A stretch of DNA of 33,618 nt from JAITWN01 sp964581365 (GCA_964581365.1 CAZOOF010000020.1:1-33618), one strand, 5' to 3'. Counted from the first letter of the stretch, positions 1 through 6,440 are shown. Translations and numbers: made by a program. The notes: generated from the letters alone by a model not told the origin.

Positions 1-249
1 GTCAGCCAGGCCGTCGCCGTCGTCCTGCCGGTAAAATCGGTGGGCGTCATGGGCGACGAACGCCGCTACGATTACGTCGTCGCGCTGCGCGCGGTGGAAA
101 CCATCGACTTCATGACCGCGCGCTGGGCACACCTGCCCTACGAACTCCTCGAGCGCGTCTCCAACCGCATCATCAACGAAGTCCGCGGCATCTCCCGCGT
201 GACCTACGACATCTCCAGCAAACCGCCGGCGACGATCGAGTGGGAGTAG
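1..249 (+). CDS. guaA: GMP synthase (glutamine-hydrolysing), C-terminal end, partial
   Basis: The reading frame is open from the first base and ends at TAG 247-249, giving 82 residues. The sequence around DERRYDYVVALRAVETIDFMTA and the final residues SKPPATIEWE are the conserved dimerisation/XMP-binding end of GuaA. The enzyme aminates XMP to GMP in the last step of guanine nucleotide synthesis in the cytosol. The ATP-pyrophosphatase and glutamine amidotransferase domains lie upstream of the window. It converges on the small Cys-rich gene at 436-591, with a strong hairpin between them. The identification is secure. Confidence 0.95.
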   Translation, partial: VSQAVAVVLPVKSVGVMGDERRYDYVVALRAVETIDFMTARWAHLPYELLERVSNRIINEVRGISRVTYDISSKPPATIEWE

Positions 250-383
250 GTGCGGCCAGGGATCGACGGGCAGCCGACTGATCCCTCTCTGGCGATCGCG
301 GCTGCGGACGGGTTTGCTTTGCACCCGGGCCAGCCGCGAACCATCCTCTCGCTCCGGCGTCCTGCCCCTGCGCGCGGCCGATG

Positions 384-421
384 CTCTGGCTTGCGCCCTC
401 GCAGACGGGCGCAAGCCAGAG
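384..421. terminator. Bidirectional hairpin between guaA and the Cys-rich gene
   Basis: A perfect 15-bp inverted repeat: CTCTGGCTTGCGCCC at 384-398 and its complement at 407-421, with an 8-nt loop. It sits between two convergent genes. On the plus strand it is followed, after 15 bases, by a run of T at 438-443. A terminator serving both genes is the natural reading, though the T-run is not immediately adjacent. Confidence 0.6.
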
Positions 422-435
422 TGTTCGGGGTCTGT

Positions 436-591
436 CTATTTTTTAACCTTCGTCTCGTTAACCTTCGTCATCTGCTGTCCGCAGCAGATTTCCGAATGGG
501 GCATGGAGGCCGGGCAAGGGCAGCCCTTCTCGTAGACGAGTTCCGCCTGGCACTTGTCGCATCTGTAACGATCACCTGCTTCTCTGGACAT
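436..591 (-). CDS. 51-residue Cys-rich (zinc-ribbon/rubredoxin-like) protein
   Basis: A 51-aa protein starting at ATG 591, chosen because a strong ribosome site (AAGGAG) lies seven bases upstream. It carries six cysteines: a CDKC knuckle at residues 11-14, a CPC pair at 24-26, and a CC pair at 36-37 in EICCGQQM. This spacing suggests one structural zinc or iron site, or a small metal buffer. It has no membrane segment or signal peptide and a Lys-rich end. It is divergent from the heavy-metal-binding membrane fusion at 757-1821. I believe similar mini-proteins occur in other proteobacteria as hypothetical proteins, but I know no function. Being real is well supported by the ribosome site and Cys spacing; the role is unknown. 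Confidence 0.8.
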   Translation of the reverse strand: MSREAGDRYRCDKCQAELVYEKGCPCPASMPHSEICCGQQMTKVNETKVKK

Positions 592-654
592 GACGTGCTC
601 CTTGATTGCGGTGGCAGTTTGGCGCTTCATTGAGAAAACCATACGGTATTTGGA

Positions 655-683
655 AGAATAGGTGCGCCGGCTGGTCAAGTCCA
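655..683 (-). promoter_or_regulatory. Candidate promoter for the Cys-rich gene
   Basis: On the minus strand TGGACT (678-683) is followed after 17 bases by TATTCT (655-660), each matching 4 of 6 consensus positions. This would give a leader of about 55-60 nt before ATG 591. It is a weak sigma-70-like candidate only. Confidence 0.3.
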
Positions 684-723
684 GCGTTCGTTTGCGACCG
701 CTGCGGCGTGAGAGGTCAAGTCC
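673..723. repeat. Direct repeat GGTCAAGTCC, two copies 41 bp apart
   Basis: The decamer GGTCAAGTCC occurs at 673-682 and again at 714-723, in the divergent region between the Cys-rich gene and the HMA fusion gene. The 41-bp period is close to four helical turns, so both copies would face the same side of the DNA. One copy overlaps the weak promoter candidate. It could be a regulator site; chance is not excluded. Confidence 0.35.
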
Positions 724-756
724 TCCGAGCTTCATGTTGGCGACAGGGTTCGCAAG

Positions 757-1821
757 ATGCAGAAGCGCTTGGTACTGACCGTCAATGGCATGTTTTGCGC
801 GGGTTGCGAAAGCGCCATCGAGCATGCGCTGGAGCAACTGCGCGGCGTGCACGAGGTCAGGGCCAGCCATGTGGGACGCCGGGTGGAGCTGTGCTACGAA
901 CCTGCGCTGGTGCAGGAAGCCGCCATCATTGCCGCCATCGAGGCGACGGGCTATGAAGTCGCACCACGGCCGGTGGAGGCGGTGACTGATGGGGGGCCGG
1001 TCGAGGCGCGGCCCGCAGCGCCGGAGCGGAAGCGGACGCGGACGCTGGACCGACGCATACGGAACGTGCTGATCTTCCTGGCCCTGCTCGTCATCGTTGG
1101 CGGGGTTGTGCAATGGGGTCGCAGCCTCATGCCCGGGGTGATGATGCAGATGAACGCGGGGCTCGGTTACGCCACGCTGTTCATGATCGGTCTGCTGACG
1201 GGTTTTCACTGCATCGGCATGTGCGGCAGCTTCGTGGTCAGCTATGCGCGACGGACGAAGTCCCTGGGCGAAGCTGCGCTGGCCCACGCCGCCTATGGTG
1301 CTGGCAAGACATTGTCCTATGCTGCGATTGGCGCCCTGTTTGGTCTGGTTGGAGCGCTGTTCGCGATTACGCCCACGATGCGCGGCTGGGCGGCCCTGCT
1401 CGCGGGGCTGTTCCTGCTGCTGTTTGGTCTGAAGATGTTGCGCCTGATCCCAGGCCTGCGGCTCTTTTCCTTGAAGTTTCCCAAAGCCCTGACGAAGCGC
1501 GTGACGGGCACGGCCGCGAAGGTCCGCAGTCCCCTGGTGATCGGACTGCTCAACGGATTGTTGCTCGGCTGCGGTCCGCTCCAGGCCATGTATATCATGG
1601 CCGCCGGCACAGGCAGCCCGGTCGAGGGCGCCTTGATGCTGACCTTCTTTGGGCTCGGCACGCTGCCCCCCTTGCTGGGCTTTGGCTTCTTCGCCAGCTA
1701 CCTGTCGCAGAAGTCTATTCAGCAACTGATCAGCGTCTCCGGGGTGCTGGTTATCTTCATGGGGCTGGTGATGATCAGCCGCGGCTGGGCGATGCTCGGT
1801 GTGATGCCCGCACAGGGTTGA
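757..1821 (+). CDS. HMA domain fused to UreH/TauE-SafE-like membrane protein
   Basis: A 354-aa protein. Residues 1-70 form a heavy-metal-associated (HMA) fold with the metal-binding loop GMFCAGC, a variant of GMTCxxC. A charged linker follows (about 75-105), then a hydrophobic domain from about 108 with roughly six to seven membrane segments. The segment LLTGFHCIGMCGSF carries the HCxGMCG signature of the UreH_2/sulfite-exporter-like (DsbD-related) family, and LLNGLLLGCGPL is its second conserved Cys loop. Relatives act in copper handling for cytochrome oxidase assembly or thiol/metal transport at the inner membrane. Copper or another soft metal is the likely cargo, by inference. The start has no strong ribosome site but the HMA domain begins correctly there. 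No terminator was found downstream. Confidence 0.85.
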   Translation: MQKRLVLTVNGMFCAGCESAIEHALEQLRGVHEVRASHVGRRVELCYEPALVQEAAIIAAIEATGYEVAPRPVEAVTDGGPVEARPAAPERKRTRTLDRRIRNVLIFLALLVIVGGVVQWGRSLMPGVMMQMNAGLGYATLFMIGLLTGFHCIGMCGSFVVSYARRTKSLGEAALAHAAYGAGKTLSYAAIGALFGLVGALFAITPTMRGWAALLAGLFLLLFGLKMLRLIPGLRLFSLKFPKALTKRVTGTAAKVRSPLVIGLLNGLLLGCGPLQAMYIMAAGTGSPVEGALMLTFFGLGTLPPLLGFGFFASYLSQKSIQQLISVSGVLVIFMGLVMISRGWAMLGVMPAQG

Positions 1822-2259
1822 TGCTCAGCGATGGTTAGAGTGTGTGCCGAGCGCGTTCTTCCGGTGGCTCCCTGTTTGCCGTCACTTTGCCGGCCAGTGC
1901 CCGGTCACGGGAGATCCCGCCGGAAGGGCCGGACGGGTGACTTCAGTGACCCATGCCGCGCCCTGGTCGAGGTCGCGCCTCACAAGCCAGGCCTGATCAG
2001 TCCCGATCCCGGGCTGTCGGATGCAGACGGCGCAACGGTGGTGGCCTGCACCCGTCAGTGCATCGGCGATGCCAATGTGATCTGCGAAGCGGCAGCGAAC
2101 GCTCTGTGACTCACCAGGTTGCGTGGCTGGTTGATGAGCGCGCGGGAGCGGCCTCGTCCCTGCTGTTGCTCGAAGGCTGCGGGTTCTTGGTCGCTGACAG
2201 GTTCGGGCGCCCGTCCGCCACCAGGCTGCGCCGGCAACGACTGCTTTACGCGGTGGCCG
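1822..2259. other. 438-bp stretch without a recognisable gene
   Basis: Short open frames exist here on both strands (for example 1831-2109 plus), but their translations show no domain, repeat, signal peptide or ribosome site, and their composition looks like frame shadow. No tRNA-like fold, strong hairpin or sequence repeat was found. It may be leader, decayed coding sequence, or unannotated regulatory DNA. Confidence 0.4.
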
Positions 2260-2466
2260 TCAGTCGTGCGTATGTCGATGCGATCTGGTATTCGTGCCGA
2301 GCAGCCGGTAACCCGGGCAATGGCCGAGCAGGCCGGTGATCAGGGGCATCACGCCGATCAGTCCAAGCCAGCGCCAGGGAGAGTCGAGCCAGAAGGGCAG
2401 GCTCAGCAGCGCGAGGCCTGCGACGATGCGGATTGCACGGTCTATGCTGCCTACATTGATATCCAT
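2260..2466 (-). CDS. DUF2892 (YgaP-type) small membrane protein
   Basis: A 68-aa protein beginning MDINVGSIDRAIRI. This start (ATG 2466) matches the usual N-terminus of the DUF2892 family and has a purine-rich site (GGGAGCAAGGG) upstream; an in-frame ATG at 2505 would add 13 atypical residues. Two membrane segments are visible (about 12-30 and 32-50), followed by GLLGHCPGYRLLG, the family's conserved cysteine loop, and a His-rich tail. The same domain forms the membrane anchor of the rhodanese YgaP and often accompanies sulfur-handling genes, which fits the locus at 5340-11285. A role in sulfur or thiosulfate transfer is inference; here there is no rhodanese domain. Confidence 0.8.
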   Translation of the reverse strand: MDINVGSIDRAIRIVAGLALLSLPFWLDSPWRWLGLIGVMPLITGLLGHCPGYRLLGTNTRSHRHTHD

Positions 2467-2538
2467 GATGCCCTTGCTCCCTTGCTGCCTTGGTTGTCCA
2501 CTCATGCGTTCGAGCCCTTCGCGGGGCGGTGATCTGCC

Positions 2539-2563
2539 GCCAGCTTACACCCGGTAAGCTGGC
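2539..2563. promoter_or_regulatory. 10-bp perfect inverted repeat upstream of DUF2892
   Basis: GCCAGCTTAC (2539-2548) and its exact complement (2554-2563) flank a 5-nt loop. It lies 73 bp before the DUF2892 start and 140 bp after the MocR stop, on the strand both genes use. It may be an operator for the small gene or a terminator for the MocR gene; there is no T-run in the minus direction, which favours the operator reading slightly. Confidence 0.4.
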
Positions 2564-2702
2564 CGCGACAGGGGCCGCGGAGCCGGCTTCTGAAACAGGC
2601 TCGGGAGTCGCGGTCGGTCGGGCACGATGGCGGATGCGGGCGCTTTGACATCGGCAGAAGGTCCTCGACGCTTGCGGGCAGCCGGAGTGTCAGGGGCCAG
2701 GC

Positions 2703-4094
2703 TCAATCCCGGAAAAATTCAAACGTCGCCTCGTCATCGCAGTGCGCGACGTTGAAGCGCATCCATGGCGAGGGCTCCTGGTGGGGCCGGAACATGTGGC
2801 CGGGCGCGAGCATGATGCCTTTGGCGGCGGCGCGGCTGGCCACTTCGGCGGTGTTGGCGAGGTCCTCGCGCCGCGCGCAGATGAACATGCCTCCCGCCGG
2901 CTCGCAGTAGATTTCGAAGTCGAGATCTTCGAGCCGGGTCATGGTGTGCTCGCGCGCCTCCTGCAGTTTGGAGCGCAGTTTGTCCAGGTGCTTGCGGTAG
3001 TGGCCTTCGGTGAGCAGCTGGTACATCAGGCGCTCGCTGATTTCTGAGGTGGTCAGGCCGGTGAGGAGCTTGACGTCGCACAGTTCGGTGGCGAGATCGG
3101 GATGGCAGGCGAGGTAGCCGACGCGCAGGCTGGCGGATACCGATTTCGAGAAGCTGCTGACGTAGATCACGCGCTTGAGCTGATCCAGTGTTGCGAGCCG
3201 GGTGGGGCTCTCGGGATGGAAGTCGCCGTAGATGTCGTCCTCGACCAGGTGCATGTCGTACTTTTCGGCGAGCTGCAGCACGCGGTAGGCGGTCGCCTGG
3301 CCGATGGTGACGCCGGTCGGGTTGTGGAGGATGGAGTTGGTGAAGAACAGCTTGGGACGGTGTTCGAGGATCAGCTTCTCCATGACTTCGACAACGGGCC
3401 CGTTAGTGTTCCACGGCACGCCGATGATTCTGGCGCCGAAGGATTTGAGTCCGCCGAAGAGGATGAAGTAGCCGGGATCGTCCACCAGCACAGTATCGCC
3501 TGGCCGGATGAAGTAGCGTGCGACCAGATCCATGGCGTGGGTGACGCCGGAGGTGAGGATGATCTGGGCGAGGTCGACGTCGATGCCGATGTCGTGCAGC
3601 CGGTGCCGCAGCAGTTCGCGCAGCGGCAGATAGCCGTTGGGTCTGCCGTAGGCGGTGAGGAATTCGCCGCTGTGCAGCGACAGCGCCCGCATGCTCTTCC
3701 TGATGCCGGTCTCGACCATCCACGAGGCGGGGAGCCACCAGGCGCCGGGCATGGTGCGGCTGCTGCGATGCTCGAGGGAATTGCGCAGCAGCCACACTAC
3801 ATCGACGGCGCTGTCCGGCTTGCACACGCCTTCCAGCGATTCGCTCGGCCGGGGACGCGGCGACACGTAGAAGCCCGATCCCTGGCGGGAATGCAGGTAA
3901 CCCATCGCCACCAGGCGGTCATAGGCCTGGACGACGGTGAAGCGGCTGACGCCGTGATCCTGGGCGAAGCCACGAATCGAGGGCATGCGCGCACCGGGGC
4001 GCAGCACGCGCTCATCGACCAGTTTTCGCACTCCGGTTACGATCTGGTCGATGAGGGGCCGGGAGTCGTTGGAGTCCAGAATCACAAGTGGCAT
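2703..4094 (-). CDS. MocR-family regulator (GntR winged helix + aminotransferase I fold)
   Basis: A 463-aa two-domain regulator. Residues 1-80 are a GntR winged helix: the recognition region reads GARMPSIRGFAQDHGVSR and the wing ends in RQGSGFYVS. Residues about 110-463 are an aminotransferase class I fold with the PLP motifs HNPTG (257-261), EDDIYGDF (285-292) and SSFSKSVS, whose Lys317 should form the internal aldimine. MocR proteins usually sense an amine/amino acid or PLP and activate a neighbouring gene while repressing themselves. The start at ATG 4094 places the domain correctly; an upstream ATG at 4133 would run into the operator-like palindrome at 4139. The divergent gene cluster at 4225-5276 is the probable target. 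The ligand cannot be read from sequence. Confidence 0.9.
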   Translation of the reverse strand: MPLVILDSNDSRPLIDQIVTGVRKLVDERVLRPGARMPSIRGFAQDHGVSRFTVVQAYDRLVAMGYLHSRQGSGFYVSPRPRPSESLEGVCKPDSAVDVVWLLRNSLEHRSSRTMPGAWWLPASWMVETGIRKSMRALSLHSGEFLTAYGRPNGYLPLRELLRHRLHDIGIDVDLAQIILTSGVTHAMDLVARYFIRPGDTVLVDDPGYFILFGGLKSFGARIIGVPWNTNGPVVEVMEKLILEHRPKLFFTNSILHNPTGVTIGQATAYRVLQLAEKYDMHLVEDDIYGDFHPESPTRLATLDQLKRVIYVSSFSKSVSASLRVGYLACHPDLATELCDVKLLTGLTTSEISERLMYQLLTEGHYRKHLDKLRSKLQEAREHTMTRLEDLDFEIYCEPAGGMFICARREDLANTAEVASRAAAKGIMLAPGHMFRPHQEPSPWMRFNVAHCDDEATFEFFRD

Positions 4095-4138
4095 GGTCGC
4101 GTCACCGGTACAGGCTAGTGGAGTAAACAGCAAAGTGT

Positions 4139-4155
4139 ACCTGTAGTGTACAGGT
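4139..4155. promoter_or_regulatory. Palindromic MocR operator candidate
   Basis: ACCTGTAgtgTACAGGT is a perfect 7-3-7 palindrome between the divergent MocR gene and the membrane cluster. GTGTAC also occurs as a direct repeat at 4135-4140 and 4146-4151 (11 bp, one helical turn), and GTACAGG recurs at 4108-4114, 40 bp from the copy at 4148-4154. Mixed direct and inverted half sites are typical of MocR binding regions. On the minus strand the palindrome would lie in the spacer of a promoter ending in TACACT, which fits autorepression. Confidence 0.6.
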
Positions 4156-4224
4156 CATTGTCACGTAACGTAAGGGCATCCGAGATGTGGGGTTATCCGG
4201 ACCGGCCAAATTCGGGGGGGATGC

Positions 4225-4731
4225 ATGGAAATCAGTCGAAATCATCTCAAGGGGGCGGCCGCGCTTTTCGTAGGCACGGCGCTGATCGTCATCGGCGACT
4301 GGCTGCTCGGGAATCCGATCGAGGTATTCCAGGGCATGGATACTTTCACTTTCGCCTGGGCGATCGACATCTTTGTGGTGCCGTTCATCGCTGGCTGGGT
4401 GGTGGCGAAGATGTACGGCGAGAAGGGCGGCAAGTGGCTCGCCTGCGTGCCGCCGCTCGTGGTGCGCTTCGGCGCCGTGTATTACCTTTATCTCACTGAT
4501 CCCGCATGGAACGCTGATCTCTCGTACCATCTGCATCTGCACTACTGGGGGCTGTGCGTCATCCTTGCAGTCGAGGCCGCCAATATCGGCGGTATCCTCG
4601 GCGAGTTCAAGTTGAGTACCTATATCCGTAACGATGAATTGCGTGCCAAGGAGCGGCAGGCGACTGCGCGAGGTGAAACCGCTGCCGGCGCGAAACAGAC
4701 TTTGTCAACCAGCACGGGAGAGAACCCATGA
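4225..4731 (+). CDS. Four-TM membrane protein of unknown function, first gene of MocR-linked cluster
   Basis: A 168-aa protein with about four hydrophobic segments (roughly residues 9-28, 41-63, 70-90, 105-125) and a hydrophilic C-terminal tail from about 130. Between segments 3 and 4 lies YHLHLHYWG, a H-x-H-x-H cluster that could bind metal or contact quinone or heme; this is inference. The start ATG 4225 follows a G-rich site (GGGGGGG); the nearby ATG 4221 is out of frame. The gene is divergent from the MocR regulator and its stop overlaps the next start (ATGA at 4728-4731), so the two are probably translationally coupled. I do not recognise the family. Confidence 0.8.
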   Translation: MEISRNHLKGAAALFVGTALIVIGDWLLGNPIEVFQGMDTFTFAWAIDIFVVPFIAGWVVAKMYGEKGGKWLACVPPLVVRFGAVYYLYLTDPAWNADLSYHLHLHYWGLCVILAVEAANIGGILGEFKLSTYIRNDELRAKERQATARGETAAGAKQTLSTSTGENP

Positions 4732-4880
4732 ACGAAGTGGTAATGGCATGCGCGATCGGTACGGTGATTGGTATCGTTCTGTTCTTCATCCTCGCTCTGA
4801 CCGGGTACATCGACAAGTGGACGGCGCAGCTCATCCGTCTGTCGGAGCGGCGGCGGGGCGATGCGCTGTCCGGGGAGTGA
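4728..4880 (+). CDS. 50-residue single-TM protein
   Basis: A 50-aa protein starting MNEVVMACAIG, with one hydrophobic segment at about residues 5-27 and a basic C-terminal half (RLSERRRGD). Its ATG overlaps the preceding stop by the ATGA arrangement, and GGGAG lies just upstream. Size and shape resemble small accessory subunits of membrane complexes (CydX- or KdpF-like in form, not in sequence). It is likely a partner of the 168-aa and 124-aa neighbours. No family recognised. Confidence 0.75.
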   Translation: MNEVVMACAIGTVIGIVLFFILALTGYIDKWTAQLIRLSERRRGDALSGE

Positions 4881-4901
4881 AACTGAGAAACGAGGTGCTC
4901 C

Positions 4902-5276
4902 ATGAAAGAATTCGCCTGTCCGCACTGCAAGCAGCAGACCTTCTCGAAGTGGGACAAGTATCTCGCTGCGAAGTGGAAGATCCTGATCTGCTCGAACTGT
5001 AAGCGCCGCGTCGCTTCGCAGCCGATCTGGCTGGCGGCCTTCTATCTGCTCTATCTCGCCGACGTCATCGATCTCAGCTTCATGGCGTATCTGAGCGGCA
5101 ATAAGCTTTATCTCGTCGCAATGGTGGTGGTGTGGATCATTCTCGACATCATCAGTCTCTATCTGCCGCTGGTCGCGATGCGCGACGGGGGAGCGGGGCG
5201 GAAGAAGGAGGATGCGGCTAATGATTCGGATGCCATCGGCGGCGTGACGCAGTCCGCCAATATGAGTCTGGCCTGA
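4902..5276 (+). CDS. Zinc-ribbon plus two-TM membrane protein
   Basis: A 124-aa protein. Residues 6-9 (CPHC) and 31-34 (CSNC) form a four-cysteine zinc ribbon with a Lys/Trp-rich loop between. Two hydrophobic segments follow at about 44-66 and 70-92, then a hydrophilic tail. The start has a good GAGGTG site ten bases upstream. It lies 21 bp behind the 50-aa gene and closes the cluster that faces the MocR regulator. The fold suggests a cytosolic zinc ribbon anchored to the inner membrane. I do not recognise the family and cannot assign a role. Confidence 0.8.
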   Translation: MKEFACPHCKQQTFSKWDKYLAAKWKILICSNCKRRVASQPIWLAAFYLLYLADVIDLSFMAYLSGNKLYLVAMVVVWIILDIISLYLPLVAMRDGGAGRKKEDAANDSDAIGGVTQSANMSLA

Positions 5277-5339
5277 GGCTCTTGGGGGGATGCGGGCGCC
5301 GTCGATGCAGGGCGCCCGCCTGGAGAATCCGGTCGCCCG

Positions 5340-5726
5340 CTAGAGGATGCGGGCGAATCGGGCCACGCCTTCGGGTCCAGTCTCGGGCTCGGGCTTTTTC
5401 GTGGCGGCGGGCAGTTCCTCGGGAAATTCCTCGCTACCGAAAATTGCTTCCATATTGCGCACGCACAGCGTGACGCCATCGTCCGCCAGGGAGTACCACA
5501 CCTGCTTGGCTTCCCGGCGCGTAGACACCAGTCCCGCGCGGCGCAGTTCCGCCAGCTGCTGGCTCAGCGCCGGCTGGCCGATGCCGGTGGTATCGGAGAT
5601 TTCACCGACGTTGCGCTCGCCCCGTAGCAGACATGACAGGATCATCAGCCGCTGCGGCTGAGCGAACACCTTCAGCTTGTCGGCGGCTGCCTGTGCGGCC
5701 TCGCGATCGGCAAAGAGCCGGGTCAT
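5340..5726 (-). CDS. ArsR/SmtB-family repressor, BigR/SqrR-like context
   Basis: A 128-aa winged-helix protein; the core (residues about 16-100) contains the recognition helix TGIGQPALSQQLAELRRAG and the wing TRREAKQVWYSL. Persulfide sensors of this family (BigR, SqrR, YgaV) use a Cys after RLxIL and another in the last helix. From memory of those sequences, here the first position is Ser with Cys32 one residue later, and the last-helix position is Gly with Cys88 about two turns earlier. The start ATG 5726 overlaps the peroxiredoxin stop (ATGA), so it is made from that transcript. A C-terminal extension rich in Pro and Glu follows residue 100. Divergence from a persulfide dioxygenase operon makes sulfide/persulfide or peroxide sensing likely. 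Confidence 0.85.
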   Translation of the reverse strand: MTRLFADREAAQAAADKLKVFAQPQRLMILSCLLRGERNVGEISDTTGIGQPALSQQLAELRRAGLVSTRREAKQVWYSLADDGVTLCVRNMEAIFGSEEFPEELPAATKKPEPETGPEGVARFARIL

Positions 5727-6349
5727 GATCTGTCCTCCTCGAAGCGGCAGAACCAGTCCTTGTTGTCGCTCGGCTCTTCGGCTGGCGGGCTGAGCAGCGG
5801 GTCGCCCGGCCGCCACCCCTCCGGCGTCAGGACGGGGGCGCTCGATACCTTCTGTAGCGCGGCCAGCACGCGCAGCATCTCGTCCACCGATCTGCCCACG
5901 TTGTGCGGATAGCAGGTAGTGGCGCGGATGATACCCGCCGGATCGATGAAGCAAGTGGCGCGCATGGTGGCGCTGCTTGCCGACTGGTCATCGATCATGC
6001 CGTAGGCCTGGCCGATGGCCATGCTCGGATCCTCGATAACCGGAAAATTCACTTCCACCCCGAACAGCTCCTTCAGCGCCTGAATCCAGGCCAGGTGCGA
6101 GTACAGGCTGTCGACCGACAGACCAAGCAGCACGCAGTCTCGCTTTTCGAATTCTTTCTGCTTCCGGGCCAGTTCGGCGAATTCCGTGCTGCAGACCGGG
6201 GTGAAGTCCGCCGGATGGGAGAAGAACAGCACCCACTTGCCGCGGAAGGCGGAGAGCTGGATATCGCCCCGGGTCGAGCGGGCGCGGAAGTCGGGCGCGA
6301 CATCTCCGATCCGGAGCGGCCGCGGGGTGCGCGTGGCATCTGTATCCAT
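5723..6349 (-). CDS. Prx6-type peroxiredoxin with possible C-terminal resolving Cys
   Basis: A 208-aa thiol peroxidase that reduces hydrogen peroxide or organic and sulfur peroxides in the cytosol. The active site is HPADFTPVCSTE, with Pro46, Thr50 and peroxidatic Cys53. The segment YPHNVGRSVDEMLRVL and the C-terminal domain with PEGWRPGDPLL are Prx6-like. Additional cysteines are Cys72, Cys133, Cys146 and Cys201; the last, in DWFCRF near the end, matches the WxxC-type resolving position of archaeal-style Prx6 enzymes, so a two-Cys cycle is plausible. A purine-rich site (AGGAAAGG) precedes ATG 6349. It is the first gene of the leftward Prx-ArsR pair, divergent from the persulfide dioxygenase operon. 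Confidence 0.92.
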   Translation of the reverse strand: MDTDATRTPRPLRIGDVAPDFRARSTRGDIQLSAFRGKWVLFFSHPADFTPVCSTEFAELARKQKEFEKRDCVLLGLSVDSLYSHLAWIQALKELFGVEVNFPVIEDPSMAIGQAYGMIDDQSASSATMRATCFIDPAGIIRATTCYPHNVGRSVDEMLRVLAALQKVSSAPVLTPEGWRPGDPLLSPPAEEPSDNKDWFCRFEEDRS

Positions 6350-6385
6350 TATTTCTTTTCCTTTCCTGTGCTGTCGCCATTCATA

Positions 6386-6414
6386 TTGCCGATGGTCCTG
6401 GTCTGCGGTATATT
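6386..6414 (+). promoter_or_regulatory. Promoter of the persulfide/sulfide oxidation operon
   Basis: TTGCCG (6386-6391) and TATATT (6409-6414) are separated by exactly 17 bp. Transcription would begin near 6421, giving a short leader before ATG 6455. The candidate operator at 6423-6440 would sit directly over the start point. Confidence 0.6.
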
Positions 6415-6422
6415 ATTACACA

Positions 6423-6440
6423 ATTTCCGTAAACGAGAAT
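6423..6440. promoter_or_regulatory. Imperfect palindrome, candidate ArsR-family operator
   Basis: ATTtcCGTaaACGagAAT pairs at 12 of 18 positions (ATT/AAT outer and CGT/ACG inner). It lies in the divergent region between the Prx-ArsR pair and the dioxygenase operon, just downstream of the rightward -10. BigR/SqrR sites are also short A/T-ended dyads near the start point, but this sequence does not match their reported ATTC-N8-GAAT form exactly. Confidence 0.5.

Noticed and set aside
436..1725. 429-codon open frame on the minus strand
   Set aside because: It mainly mirrors the HMA fusion gene in a GC-rich antisense frame. Only its last 51 codons, with their own ribosome site and Cys motifs, form a real gene (436-591).
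1831..2109. 92-codon open frame after the HMA fusion gene
   Set aside because: No ribosome site, domain or signal peptide, and Pro/Arg/Cys-biased composition without pattern.
3102..4118. 338-codon open frame on the plus strand
   Set aside because: It lies wholly antisense to the well-supported MocR gene and its translation shows no domain.
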